Source: Clostridia bacterium
GTDB lineage: Bacteria; Bacillota; Clostridia; Lachnospirales; CAG-274
Length of the DNA: 16,886 nucleotides
Reading direction: 5' to 3'
Assembly (NCBI GenBank): GCA_030536675.1
Contig: JAUNPM010000011.1
Coordinates: 1-16,886, forward strand
The notes under the pieces: generated by a model
Database searches by the model: none
Told to the model about the DNA's origin: nothing
The model's input: only the letters and a program-made list of their open reading frames with translations
In this document: positions 7,773 to 16,552 of the stretch, piece after piece
How the letters are laid out: every line of letters begins with the position of its first letter
Position numbering within the stretch: the stretch's first letter is position 1
Translations under genes and position numbers: made by a program

Positions 7773-10382
7773 TTAATTTCCGTAATATGCTTTAAGATAC
7801 ATTTCTTTAATTTCTTTCATTAAAGGATAACGTGGGTTTGCACCTGTACACTGGTCATCAAATGCCTGCTCCACCATATCGTCAAGGGTATCAAGGAAGT
7901 ATTTTTCATCTACGCCGTAATCTTTAATAGTCTTTTTGATACCGACTTTATCCTTTAATTCTTCAATGGCAGTTATAAAGTTTTCAAGAGTTTCCTCGTT
8001 TGTCTTTCCTGTAATACCGCAGAAATTAGCACATTCAACATATCTTTCAAGAGTATGAGGGTATTCATACTGTGGGAAGGTACCCATTTTAGGAGGCACG
8101 GGATTTGCGTTAAATCTCATAACTTCCGTAATGAGAAGTGCGTTAGCAACACCGTGAGGCAGGTGGTGGAAAGCACCCAGCTTATGTGCCATAGAGTGGC
8201 ATACACCTAAGAATGCGTTTGCAAATGCCATACCTGCAAGTGTGGAAGCATTTGCCATTTCTTCTCTTGCTTTCATATCCTTGCCGCCGTTTTCATAAGC
8301 TGACGGAAGATACTTAAATATAAGTTTCATAGCTTTTAATGCAAGACCGTCTGTGTAGTCTGTTGCCATAATTGAAGCATATGCTTCAAGGGCATGGGTC
8401 AATGCGTCAATACCGCTTGCGCTTGTAAGTCCCTTTGGCTGATCTTTCATATTATCTGCATCTATAATTGCCATATTAGGAAGAAGTTCGTAATCTGCAA
8501 GAGGATATTTGGTTCCTGTCTTTTCGTCTGTAATAACTGCGAAAGGAGTAACTTCGGAACCTGTACCTGATGATGTTGGAACTGCTACGAAATATGCCTT
8601 TTCTCCCATTTTAGGGAATGTGTAAATTCTTTTTCTTATATCCTGAAATCTCATTGCCATATCAAGGAAATCAGCTTCCGGATGCTCATAGAGAACCCAC
8701 ATAATCTTGCCTGCGTCCATAGCGGAACCGCCGCCCAGAGCAATAATAACATCGGGTTCAAAAGCTCTCATAGCCTCTGCACCTGCCTTTGCACAAGCAA
8801 GGTTTGGATCGGGAGCTACGTCATAGAAACAAGTATATACAATACCCATTTCATCAAGTTTGTCTGTAATAGGTTTTGTGTAACCGTTTTTATAAAGGAA
8901 GGTGTCTGTAACGATGAATGCTTTCTTTTTATGCATTACAGTACCCAGCTCATCAAGAGCTACAGGTAAACAGCCTTTCTTAAAGTATACTTTTTCGGGT
9001 GCTCTGAACCAAAGCATATTTTCTCTCCTCTCTGCTACAGTTTTGATATTTAACAAATGCTTTATGCCTACGTTTTCTGATACGGAGTTGCCGCCCCATG
9101 AACCGCAGCCCAAAGTAAGAGAAGGAGTAAGTTTAAAGTTGTATAAGTCGCCTATGCCGCCGTGAGAAGAAGGAGTATTTACAAGAATACGGCAGGTTTT
9201 CATTGCCGCTGCGTGTTTAGCCATTTTCTCGGTTTCGGCGGTGTTTATATAAAGTGATGATGTGTGACCGTAGCCGCCGTCTGCAACAAGCTGTTTAGCC
9301 TTTTCAAGGGCTTCGTCAAAATCTGCTGCTTTATACATTGCAAGAACGGGAGAAAGCTTCTCGTGAGCAAATTCTTCGGAAATGTCAACGGATTCCACTT
9401 CACCTATTAATATTTTTGCGTTTTCAGGAACATCAACACCTGAAAGCTTTGCAATTGTGTAAGCGCTTTGACCAACGATCTTGGCATTTAAGGCACCGTT
9501 AATAATAATTGTTTTTCTTACTTTGTCAAGTTCGTCGTCTTTTAAGAAGTAGCAGCCTCTGCGCATAAATTCGGACTTAACTTCATCGTAAATATCGCCT
9601 ACAACAGTAACTGACTGCTCTGATGCACAAATCATACCGTTGTCAAATGTTTTTGAATGAATGATTGAGTTTACGGCAAGTGTAACATCGGCAGTTTCAT
9701 CAATAATAACGGGAGTGTTTCCTGCGCCTACGCCTAAAGCGGGCTTGCCTGATGAATATGCTGACTTGACCATACCGGGACCGCCTGTAGCAAGAATTAT
9801 ATCGGCATTTTTCATAACCTCGTTTGTAAGCTCAAGTGAAGGTACGTCTATCCAGCCTATTATTCCCTCGGGAGCTCCTGCTTTAACGGCTGCTTCAAGG
9901 ACAACCTTAGCTGCTGCTATTGTACAAGCCTTTGCTCTTGGGTGTGGGCTTATAATAATTGCGTTTCTTGTCTTAAGAGAAATAAGGGTTTTAAATATTG
10001 CAGTTGATGTTGGATTTGTGGTAGGTATAACTGCGGCTATAAGACCGATAGGTTCTGCAATCTTCTTTATGCCGTATGCTTTGTCTTCTTCTATAACACC
10101 GCAGGTCTTTGAATGTCTGTAGGCATTATATATATATTCGGAAGCATAGTGATTTTTAATAACCTTGTCTTCTACTATACCCATACCTGTTTCTTCAACA
10201 GCCATTTTTGCAAGAGGTATTCTCATTTTATTTGCTGCAATGGCAGCTTCAAAAAATATTTTGTCTACTTGCTCTTGAGTGTAAGTGGAGAATATCTCCT
10301 GAGCTTTTTTCATTTCTTTCATTTTGGCTAAAAGGGCATCAACATTGTCAATGACAGGTGTGGTTACTGTTTTTGTTTCCAT
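7773..10382 (-). CDS. adhE: Bifunctional acetaldehyde-CoA / alcohol dehydrogenase
   Basis: AdhE reduces acetyl-CoA to acetaldehyde and then to ethanol with two NADH, regenerating NAD in fermentation. The 869-residue chain has the usual length and two-part layout. Residues 1 to about 440 form the CoA-acylating aldehyde dehydrogenase, with GVGAGNTP (217-224) and catalytic Cys252 in FDNGMICASEQ. Residues about 450-869 form the iron-dependent alcohol dehydrogenase, with NAD loop GGGSAMDAGK (550-559), VPTSSGTGSEVTPF (601-614), and metal ligands by comparison with E. coli AdhE at Asp659, His663, His729 and His743. Proteins of this family assemble into spirosome filaments. A site AAAGGAAG precedes the ATG. 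A Rex-like operator lies in the leader. The kinase gene follows by 23 bases. No anomaly is seen in the enzyme itself. Confidence 0.97.
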   Translation of the reverse strand: METKTVTTPVIDNVDALLAKMKEMKKAQEIFSTYTQEQVDKIFFEAAIAANKMRIPLAKMAVEETGMGIVEDKVIKNHYASEYIYNAYRHSKTCGVIEEDKAYGIKKIAEPIGLIAAVIPTTNPTSTAIFKTLISLKTRNAIIISPHPRAKACTIAAAKVVLEAAVKAGAPEGIIGWIDVPSLELTNEVMKNADIILATGGPGMVKSAYSSGKPALGVGAGNTPVIIDETADVTLAVNSIIHSKTFDNGMICASEQSVTVVGDIYDEVKSEFMRRGCYFLKDDELDKVRKTIIINGALNAKIVGQSAYTIAKLSGVDVPENAKILIGEVESVDISEEFAHEKLSPVLAMYKAADFDEALEKAKQLVADGGYGHTSSLYINTAETEKMAKHAAAMKTCRILVNTPSSHGGIGDLYNFKLTPSLTLGCGSWGGNSVSENVGIKHLLNIKTVAERRENMLWFRAPEKVYFKKGCLPVALDELGTVMHKKKAFIVTDTFLYKNGYTKPITDKLDEMGIVYTCFYDVAPDPNLACAKAGAEAMRAFEPDVIIALGGGSAMDAGKIMWVLYEHPEADFLDMAMRFQDIRKRIYTFPKMGEKAYFVAVPTSSGTGSEVTPFAVITDEKTGTKYPLADYELLPNMAIIDADNMKDQPKGLTSASGIDALTHALEAYASIMATDYTDGLALKAMKLIFKYLPSAYENGGKDMKAREEMANASTLAGMAFANAFLGVCHSMAHKLGAFHHLPHGVANALLITEVMRFNANPVPPKMGTFPQYEYPHTLERYVECANFCGITGKTNEETLENFITAIEELKDKVGIKKTIKDYGVDEKYFLDTLDDMVEQAFDDQCTGANPRYPLMKEIKEMYLKAYYGN

Positions 10383-10468
10383 TGAAATCTTCCTTTCTTT
10401 ATTGAATAATACTCTCGGTGCGAGATATTGTTTGCAATTTTAATTGAAAGATAATAATTTAACGAAGT

Positions 10469-10486
10469 TTGTTAATTAATTATCAA
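10469..10486. promoter_or_regulatory. Predicted Rex (NADH-sensing repressor) operator of adhE
   Basis: The 18-base sequence TTGTTAATTAATTATCAA matches the known Rex consensus TTGTTAANNNNTTAACAA at 13 of 14 fixed positions and is a near palindrome. It lies 13 bases downstream of the proposed adhE -10 box, so a bound repressor would block transcription start. Rex control of adhE is established in several Firmicutes. No rex gene is in this window. Confidence 0.7.
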
Positions 10487-10498
10487 TCTCATATTTAT

Positions 10499-10526
10499 AG
10501 TATATCATATTTTTTTTTAATTGCAA
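10499..10526 (-). promoter_or_regulatory. Probable adhE promoter
   Basis: On the minus strand, TTGCAA (10526-10521) is followed after 16 bases by TATACT (10504-10499). The start would be near 10492, leaving a leader of about 110 bases that includes the Rex-like site and a small 5-bp hairpin (10413-10425). A run of A residues fills the spacer on this strand. Confidence 0.5.
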
Positions 10527-10776
10527 GTGTTATTTTTGAATACATTAAACAATTATAAATGTGTTTTGTTAAAATTGCAAGCACGCAAATGTATAAATAT
10601 ATTAAAAAATCATTATATTTTAATAAACATAAATTACTTAAAATCTAATTTGCGTAAATAATGTTAGAATATTTCGTAAGCAAAATTGAATTATTTGTTA
10701 AAAATTACCGTTTTTTACAAAATAACATATTTTATTTTACTTTTGAAAATGTAACTAAACTGTAAATATTAATTCA
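10527..10776. other. A+T-rich divergent intergenic region
   Basis: This stretch lies between the adhE promoter and the promoter of the rightward operon. I see no gene or RNA in it. It holds an AATTGCAAG direct repeat (one copy at the adhE -35 box, one at 10573-10581), an 8-base inverted repeat ACGCAAAT/ATTTGCGT (10583-10590 and 10648-10655), and two further TTGTTAA half-sites like half of a Rex operator (around 10566 and 10697). Any of these could bind a regulator, but the base composition makes chance matches likely. Confidence 0.4.
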
Positions 10777-10805
10777 TTGTATTCACCTCCCTTTTATGTT
10801 ATAAT
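10777..10805 (+). promoter_or_regulatory. Strong extended -10 promoter of the surface-glycan operon
   Basis: TTGTAT (10777-10782), an exact 17-base spacer, then consensus TATAAT (10800-10805) preceded by the TG of an extended -10 element (10797-10798). Transcription would start near 10812, about 46 bases before the ATG at 10858. Because the -35 box coincides with an upstream in-frame TTG at 10777, that TTG cannot be the translation start of this transcript. Confidence 0.8.
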
Positions 10806-10844
10806 TTTAGCGGAGAATTATGATATTGATTTATTTGTAAGAAC

Positions 10845-10850
10845 GGAGAA
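10845..10850 (+). promoter_or_regulatory. Ribosome binding site that sets the start of the NAGPA-family gene
   Basis: GGAGAA, with core GGAG 10845-10848, lies nine bases before the ATG at 10858. The signal peptide begins exactly at that ATG, which confirms the start. Confidence 0.8.
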
Positions 10851-10857
10851 GAGTATA

Positions 10858-13686
10858 ATGAATAAGAGAATGTTGAAAGGTCTTGCAGCCTGTTTGTTGA
10901 GTACTTCTGTTATATTTGGCGCTGTGGGCACATCTTTTGCATATGGAGCAGATACCACTGTGCTTTATGAAAAGAAGGAAAAACAGACAATAGCTCAGGG
11001 ACTTACATATGAAAAGAGTACGAGAATGTATAAGTCAGGCTGGCTTGATGTTTATGTACTAACTGTAGATGCAAGTGAAGAGGATCTTGAGTTTGATGTT
11101 ATTGAAAGTGTGGATAATTACGGCGCAAAGGCTACTGTTGAAAAGCTGGCAAAGGACAACGGCGTTGTGGCAGCAGTAAACGGTGATTTCTTTGGTTCCG
11201 GAACATTAAAGTCCAGTATGGGGCAGGTGGCAGGCGACGGAGATATGATCGCAGTGCAAAACTACTATAACGGCAGTGAAAACAGATATGCAGGATTTTT
11301 TATAGATAATTACGGAACGCCTTTTATTGACTATGTAAAATCAAGTATGAGCTTTTACAGTATGAATAATACAAAAACGGAAATGGGAGCAAAAAATAAG
11401 GTCACTGATTTTTCAAAACCTGTTTATTTTGACAGGAGAGCAATTACATCTACGGCAACACTTGACGCTTATTTTCAAAATCTTACTAAAATTGTGGTGT
11501 CCGAAAGTAAAATAACCTACATTTCATCACCGGGTGAAACCGTTGAAGTGCCTGAAAAGGGATACCTTATTGTAATGAGCAATGCTTCAAGACAAACTGA
11601 AATAAGTAAATATTCCGTGGGTATGACTGTTGGATTTTCGGAAAGTGAAAAATTTGTATTCAGAGAAAGCAAGCTTATAAGTGACATTTCAGTAGGAATA
11701 AGCGGAGGCGGAGAGCTTTTAAGAAACGGAGAGATCGTAAATAACGGTCTTATAATAGGTGAAAATGTAAACAATCCCAGAACAATGCTCGGTGTAAATC
11801 AGGATAAATCCAAAATATACATTGTATGCATTGACGGAAGAAAAAACGGAAAGGGTGCGACCCATGAAGAGGCTGCGACAATAATGAAAGAATACGGAGC
11901 CTATGATGCTATTCACTTAGACGGCGGCGGTTCTACAACTATGGCAGTGCAGCTTAAGGGGGAAAATACTCCTTCTGTTGTAAATGTTCCAAGTGAAGGC
12001 TCACAGAGAGCCGTAGCAAACGGTGTGGGAATAAAGGTAACAGGTGAGTCGGGAGTTCCTTCAAGGGTAGAGCCTTATGTTGCGGATTCCGATGAAAATA
12101 TTATGTTTAAGGACTTTGAAAGCAAGATATATGTAAATGTATATGACGGACAACTTGCAGAGCTTCCTGTTGATGTAAGTAAGCTTACCTTTTCATCAAG
12201 CCTTGGGGGAACTTGGAATGACAATGCCTTTACCCCTTCCGAAACGGGAACGGGAACAATAACCGTAACATACGGTGATATTTCGGGAGAAATGGAGCTT
12301 ACGGTATTAAAGGGAGCGGCAGCCTTAAAGGTGGGCGCTGAAAGCTATGCACTTGCAGCGGGAGATAAGACTTTGCTTACGGCACAGGTGGTTAATAAAG
12401 ACGGTTATACTCTTGATGCTGATGATTCTAAAATAGAGTGGAGTGTAAGCGACGAATCTGTGGGACATATTGAAGACGGTTATTTTGTGGCAGACGGTGA
12501 CGGTACCTGTGTTGTTACGGGTACCGGATATGATGTTACGTCTAAAATGACAATATCCGTAGGTAAAAAATATGTGGCACTTAACAGCTTTGAAGCGCCC
12601 AGAGATATAGTAATGTATTATTATCCCACTGATACGGGAGTTGAAGGTACTGCTGAAATTGACAGTGATGTAAGCTATGACGGTACATCTTCAATGAGGA
12701 TAGATTATAAGTTTTTGGCTAACCAGACAACGACACAGTCCGTATACGGAAGTCTTGAAAAAAATAACATAGCCTTTCCTACGGGAGTTTCTGATTTTAC
12801 AATATGGTACAAAGGTGACGGAAGCGACAATTTGTTAAAGGCTGTAATAAATTACGGTCAGGGGCAGTCAACGGATGTTGTTATTGCGGACAATTTAAAC
12901 GATACACAGTGGAAACAGGCTACGGTTGAATTGCCAAGTGATGTTACGGAGCCTGTTTATCTCAACAAGATATATGTATCTTCATTAAATACTACCGATG
13001 AAAATACACAGGGAACAGTATATGTGGATTATCTCACGGCAAGAGCGGCAACAGGTAGCGGAGGAAGCGCAGAATCCACAAGTATGAGTGATTATATGGA
13101 GGCAGACCTTGACTCACTTACGGGAGATTATACGGTTGTTACTGCATTTGGTAACACAAGCGGAATAGGAGCCGCAACGGGAAGCAGTCTTTTGGCTAAA
13201 ATGTCAAATGGTGCAAGAACAATGGCTTTTGTAGGTGAAACAGGTATCAGCAATACTACGGGAGTTGCATCTGTTGTAAATAAAAATACTTATACCACAA
13301 ATGAAAATGAGGACTTCTCATTTGTTACAGTGGCAGTTTCAAACGGAAGCCTTAAAAGTGCAAATGCCGATCAATGGAGATATTTACAGGACTATTTAAA
13401 CAGATTAAGCAAAAAGAATATTATAGTTATGATGGATCCTTATGCATGGTCAGGCATAACAGACAGCAGAGAAAGAGAGGCTTTTCACGACGTACTTAAA
13501 ACAGCGTCAAGAAACAGTGACAAAAACATTGTAGTTCTTTCTTCTGTGGGAGAAACAAATTATGTTGAAATTAAGGACGGAATAAGATATATTAATCTTG
13601 CAGGGGTTAAGGCTGCGGATCAGCAGTATATTAAATTTAAGGGAAACAGCGACGAGCTTTATTATGAATTTTGTGATGTTAATTAA
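10858..13686 (+). CDS. Secreted phosphodiester glycosidase (NAGPA family), multidomain
   Basis: This is a 942-residue exported protein. A signal peptide spans residues 1-30 (MNKRMLKG, hydrophobic core, TSFAYGA). Residues about 45-396 form a phosphodiester glycosidase domain of the family named after the mammalian uncovering enzyme. Bacterial members act on, or are linked to, exopolysaccharide and wall glycans. Signatures are AAVNGDFF (105-112), NPRTMLG (306-312), DGRKNG (326-331), HLDGGGST (353-360) and AVANGVGIKV (385-394). Residues about 400-570 form one or two Ig-like domains. Residues 572-730 resemble a jelly-roll carbohydrate-binding domain (NSFEAPRDIVMYYY, then YVDYLTARA). Residues 745-942 resemble a calcineurin-type metallophosphoesterase, but I do not find the DxH, GDxxD or GNH metal motifs, so it is probably inactive. 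The ATG at 10858 is chosen over upstream TTG. It is first in a three-gene operon; the flippase starts 23 bases later. Confidence 0.85.
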   Translation: MNKRMLKGLAACLLSTSVIFGAVGTSFAYGADTTVLYEKKEKQTIAQGLTYEKSTRMYKSGWLDVYVLTVDASEEDLEFDVIESVDNYGAKATVEKLAKDNGVVAAVNGDFFGSGTLKSSMGQVAGDGDMIAVQNYYNGSENRYAGFFIDNYGTPFIDYVKSSMSFYSMNNTKTEMGAKNKVTDFSKPVYFDRRAITSTATLDAYFQNLTKIVVSESKITYISSPGETVEVPEKGYLIVMSNASRQTEISKYSVGMTVGFSESEKFVFRESKLISDISVGISGGGELLRNGEIVNNGLIIGENVNNPRTMLGVNQDKSKIYIVCIDGRKNGKGATHEEAATIMKEYGAYDAIHLDGGGSTTMAVQLKGENTPSVVNVPSEGSQRAVANGVGIKVTGESGVPSRVEPYVADSDENIMFKDFESKIYVNVYDGQLAELPVDVSKLTFSSSLGGTWNDNAFTPSETGTGTITVTYGDISGEMELTVLKGAAALKVGAESYALAAGDKTLLTAQVVNKDGYTLDADDSKIEWSVSDESVGHIEDGYFVADGDGTCVVTGTGYDVTSKMTISVGKKYVALNSFEAPRDIVMYYYPTDTGVEGTAEIDSDVSYDGTSSMRIDYKFLANQTTTQSVYGSLEKNNIAFPTGVSDFTIWYKGDGSDNLLKAVINYGQGQSTDVVIADNLNDTQWKQATVELPSDVTEPVYLNKIYVSSLNTTDENTQGTVYVDYLTARAATGSGGSAESTSMSDYMEADLDSLTGDYTVVTAFGNTSGIGAATGSSLLAKMSNGARTMAFVGETGISNTTGVASVVNKNTYTTNENEDFSFVTVAVSNGSLKSANADQWRYLQDYLNRLSKKNIIVMMDPYAWSGITDSREREAFHDVLKTASRNSDKNIVVLSSVGETNYVEIKDGIRYINLAGVKAADQQYIKFKGNSDELYYEFCDVN

Positions 13687-13709
13687 AGCGGGGCTGAGTG
13701 AGGAATAAA

Positions 13710-15245
13710 ATGGCCGGTGTTTCAAAAGGTGTAATGGCAAAGGATACAATTATATATATGGCGGCAAAGGGAATTGAAGGCATTGTGGGCATAATCACAA
13801 TGTCTGTAATGACCTATTTGCTTGCCACCCAACAAATGGGATATTATGCGACTGCTAATATTGCCATTACAACAATAGCTATGGTAGCTATACAATGGCT
13901 TGTTCAGTCCGTGTTAAGATATATTAATAAATATGACATAGAAGGAAGGCACGAGGAATTTTATTCCACGGTGTTTTATGCTTGGTTAAAGGTAAATGTT
14001 GTTGTTACATTAATATGTATTGCTTTGCTTTTAATAATAAAAATCGGTTTTGGTGGCTTTGAGGGAATATTTGCCCTTTTCGGAGCGGCAAATTCGCCTA
14101 AAGCAAAGGCTTTTACCCAGGCATATACAAGCGGTGTGTTTATTTGCGGTATACTGTGGTTTATTACATACAACACGGCTCAGCTTATGATCTCAATGCT
14201 TGCGGCTGTAAGAGAGGCAAAGCTGAATTTGATTTTGTCAATGATAACGGTTTGCGGCAGACTAGTGTTTATGGTAATATTCTGCAAACTTTGGACAAGT
14301 AAAATTGAATGGATATTTTTAAGCTATTTTATTACCGACGCAATTGTTTCGTTAATAGGAATGAAGCGCCTTAAAATACTAAAATATTTAAAAGGTAAGG
14401 GAAACAGGGAAATTCTTAATGAGCTTAAGGCATATGGTATGCCATTAATGGGAAATCAGCTTGCAACCTCGGTTTTGAACAAATCCGATATATACATTAT
14501 TACAATAGTTTTAAGTGCCAATGCATCGGGAATATATCAAACGAATTATTCTCTTATAGCAACAGCCTTTACTCTTTTAAATGCCTCTGTTATGAGAGGC
14601 TGTTATCCTACAATATTAAGAGCCTGGTCTGAGGGCAAAAAAGAAGATGTGCAAAGGCTCTTAAATGAGGCTGTCAGAATGTATATGCTTGTGGCTATTC
14701 CTGCTGTTGCGGGAGTGTTTGCCGTAAGTCATTCTGCCGCAAGTGCTCTTTTTGAAAGCAAGTATGTGGAAGGGTATACGGTTATGTTTTGGGTGGCTCT
14801 TGGTATGATGTTCTTGGGTCTTACAGAGTATTCAATAAAGTATTGGGAGCTTAACTCAAATACAAATGCCATTTTTAAGAGAAGTCTTATAGGCGGGGCA
14901 GTAAATGTAATATTAAATCTTATACTTGTGAAAATGACGGGAAGTTATTTCATTGCTTCAGTTACAACATTTATCGGTTTCTTTGTTTATTTTGTTCTTG
15001 CAAGATATGGCACGAGAAATCATCTTAAATGGGAAATTGAGCCTAAAAGGTTCATAAAGATACTTGGCTCGGCTCTTGTAATGGTGGCTGTAATAGAGAT
15101 GCTTAAGACAATTTTGCCTGAAAGCAAAATATGTTTGGCAATATTCATAATTTGTGGTATTATAGTATATGGAGCAATGCTTGTCATAACAGGTGAGGTT
15201 AAAGACGAGGTCGCCGTAATAAAAAATAGGATTTTAAAAAAATAA
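13710..15245 (+). CDS. Wzx-type polysaccharide / lipid-linked oligosaccharide flippase
   Basis: The 511-residue integral membrane protein of the MOP superfamily (polysaccharide transporter branch) has about 14 hydrophobic segments and short basic loops. Such proteins flip undecaprenyl-linked sugar units to the outer face of the membrane. The N-terminus (KDTIIYMAAKGIEGIVGIITMSVMT, GYYATAN) and the mid-protein stretch YGMPLMGNQLATSVLNKSDIYII match the family pattern. I place the start at ATG 13710 because TGAGGAA sits six bases before it. A GTG at 13698 in the same frame would add four residues and has a weaker site. It lies 23 bases after the glycosidase and 41 bases before wecC, so it is the middle gene of the operon. 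The exact glycan cannot be read from the sequence. Confidence 0.88.
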   Translation: MAGVSKGVMAKDTIIYMAAKGIEGIVGIITMSVMTYLLATQQMGYYATANIAITTIAMVAIQWLVQSVLRYINKYDIEGRHEEFYSTVFYAWLKVNVVVTLICIALLLIIKIGFGGFEGIFALFGAANSPKAKAFTQAYTSGVFICGILWFITYNTAQLMISMLAAVREAKLNLILSMITVCGRLVFMVIFCKLWTSKIEWIFLSYFITDAIVSLIGMKRLKILKYLKGKGNREILNELKAYGMPLMGNQLATSVLNKSDIYIITIVLSANASGIYQTNYSLIATAFTLLNASVMRGCYPTILRAWSEGKKEDVQRLLNEAVRMYMLVAIPAVAGVFAVSHSAASALFESKYVEGYTVMFWVALGMMFLGLTEYSIKYWELNSNTNAIFKRSLIGGAVNVILNLILVKMTGSYFIASVTTFIGFFVYFVLARYGTRNHLKWEIEPKRFIKILGSALVMVAVIEMLKTILPESKICLAIFIICGIIVYGAMLVITGEVKDEVAVIKNRILKK

Positions 15246-15286
15246 ATAACTGCCTTTGTAAAAGGTAAGAAAGGAAGATACAACTA

Positions 15287-16552
15287 ATGAAAAAAAGTAT
15301 TTGTGTAATCGGCATAGGTTATGTTGGTTTGCCTACTGCTGCAATGTTTGCATCAAAAGGTCACAAGGTCATTGGATATGACCTTAATCAGAAGGCTGTT
15401 GACGCACTTAACAAGGGAGAGATCATAATTGAAGAGCCAGGTCTTGGGGATCTTGTTAAAAAGGTGGTTTCAGAGGGAAATCTTGTAGGCAGTACAGAGT
15501 GCCCCGTTGGCTGTGATGTTTATATTATTGCAGTGCCGACACCTATTAACGAGGATAAGACTGCTGATATGAGATTTGTTGAGGCTGCTACAAGAGCCAT
15601 TGTGCCTTGCGTAAGAAAGGGTGCAATTGTTGTCCTTGAGTCAACTTCACCTCCAAGAACAGTACTTGATCTTATGCTTCCTATTCTTAAAGAAACAGGT
15701 CTTGAGCTTGGTGAAGAGCTTCTTGTTGCTCACTCTCCCGAAAGGATACTCCCAGGTAAGGTTATAGAGGAATTAAGAACAAACAGCCGTATTGTGGGAG
15801 GAATCAACGAGAAATCAAGCCTTGAAGTTAAAAAGGTCTATGAAAGCATTGTTGAGGGTGAAATATTTATTACAACTTCAACTACTGCTGAAATGTGTAA
15901 GCTTATGGAAAACACATTCAGAGATGTAAATATTGCTCTTGCAAATGAGCTTGCTAAAATGAGTGAAGAGCTTGGAGTAAATTGCTGGGACGTTATAAGA
16001 ATGGCAAATCAGCACCCAAGAGTTAATATTTTGCAGCCAGGCCCGGGAGTGGGAGGACATTGTATTGCTCTTGATCCTTGGTTTTTGGTTGAAAAGAGCA
16101 AGAATGCAAAACTTATTCATCAGGCAAGACTTAATAATGATTCAATGCCTGAGTTTGTTATGAACAAAATTGACGGAATAATCGGCGGACTTAAGGGTAA
16201 GACTGTTACTTTGTTCGGCGTTACATATAAGCCAAATATTGATGATGTAAGAGAGTCACCTATTATGCATCTTAAAGATATGTTAAAGGCAGAGGGTGCC
16301 AAAGTTAAGGTTTGTGATCCTCACGCAGGAGAAAAGGTTGAAGATAACTTTGAGATGTATGAATCCTGCAAGGACAGCGATATTGTTGTGCTTGGTGTAA
16401 ATCATAACCAGTTTGAAAAGCCTGATTTTGCAAAAATGGCGGAGAATATGAATAATAAGGTTATTCTTGATACAAGAAACTTCTGGAGCAGAGAGGAAGT
16501 TACAAAAGCAGGCATTGAATATGTGCTTTTGGGTGAAGGCAGGGAAGAGTAA
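15287..16552 (+). CDS. wecC: UDP-N-acetyl-D-mannosamine dehydrogenase (WecC-type nucleotide-sugar dehydrogenase)
   Basis: This cytosolic enzyme oxidises a UDP-sugar at C6 in two NAD-dependent steps, giving a uronic acid donor for surface glycans. The 421 residues show the three family domains in order: the Rossmann NAD domain with GIGYVGLP (9-16), a helical centre with AEMCKLMENTFRDVNIALANE (201-221; Lys205 and Asn209), and the catalytic cysteine Cys259 in GPGVGGHCIALDPWF. The C-terminal UDP-binding domain starts near residue 300 (GVTYKPNIDDVRESP). The IALDPWF ending and the AVPTP motif fit the ManNAc (WecC/EpsD-like) branch better than UDP-glucose dehydrogenase, but substrate cannot be fixed by eye. 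The site AAGGAAG is at 15271-15277. It is last in the operon. The usual partner, the WecB epimerase, is not in the window. Confidence 0.9.
   Translation: MKKSICVIGIGYVGLPTAAMFASKGHKVIGYDLNQKAVDALNKGEIIIEEPGLGDLVKKVVSEGNLVGSTECPVGCDVYIIAVPTPINEDKTADMRFVEAATRAIVPCVRKGAIVVLESTSPPRTVLDLMLPILKETGLELGEELLVAHSPERILPGKVIEELRTNSRIVGGINEKSSLEVKKVYESIVEGEIFITTSTTAEMCKLMENTFRDVNIALANELAKMSEELGVNCWDVIRMANQHPRVNILQPGPGVGGHCIALDPWFLVEKSKNAKLIHQARLNNDSMPEFVMNKIDGIIGGLKGKTVTLFGVTYKPNIDDVRESPIMHLKDMLKAEGAKVKVCDPHAGEKVEDNFEMYESCKDSDIVVLGVNHNQFEKPDFAKMAENMNNKVILDTRNFWSREEVTKAGIEYVLLGEGREE

Noticed and set aside
9661..10122. 153-codon open frame antisense to adhE
   Set aside because: It lies wholly inside the secure adhE gene, has no ribosome site and its translation looks like the reverse of a conserved coding region; it is a shadow frame.
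10583..10655. Inverted repeat ACGCAAAT/ATTTGCGT as an operator
   Set aside because: Only 8 bases, 57 bases apart, in A+T-rich DNA; too weak to list as a site on its own.
10777..10857. TTG-started 27-residue extension of the NAGPA-family protein
   Set aside because: It overlaps the -35 and -10 boxes of a strong promoter and would place the signal peptide internally.
15253..15265. Small hairpin between the flippase gene and wecC
   Set aside because: A 5-bp stem with no T-run; not a terminator, so the operon is taken as continuous.
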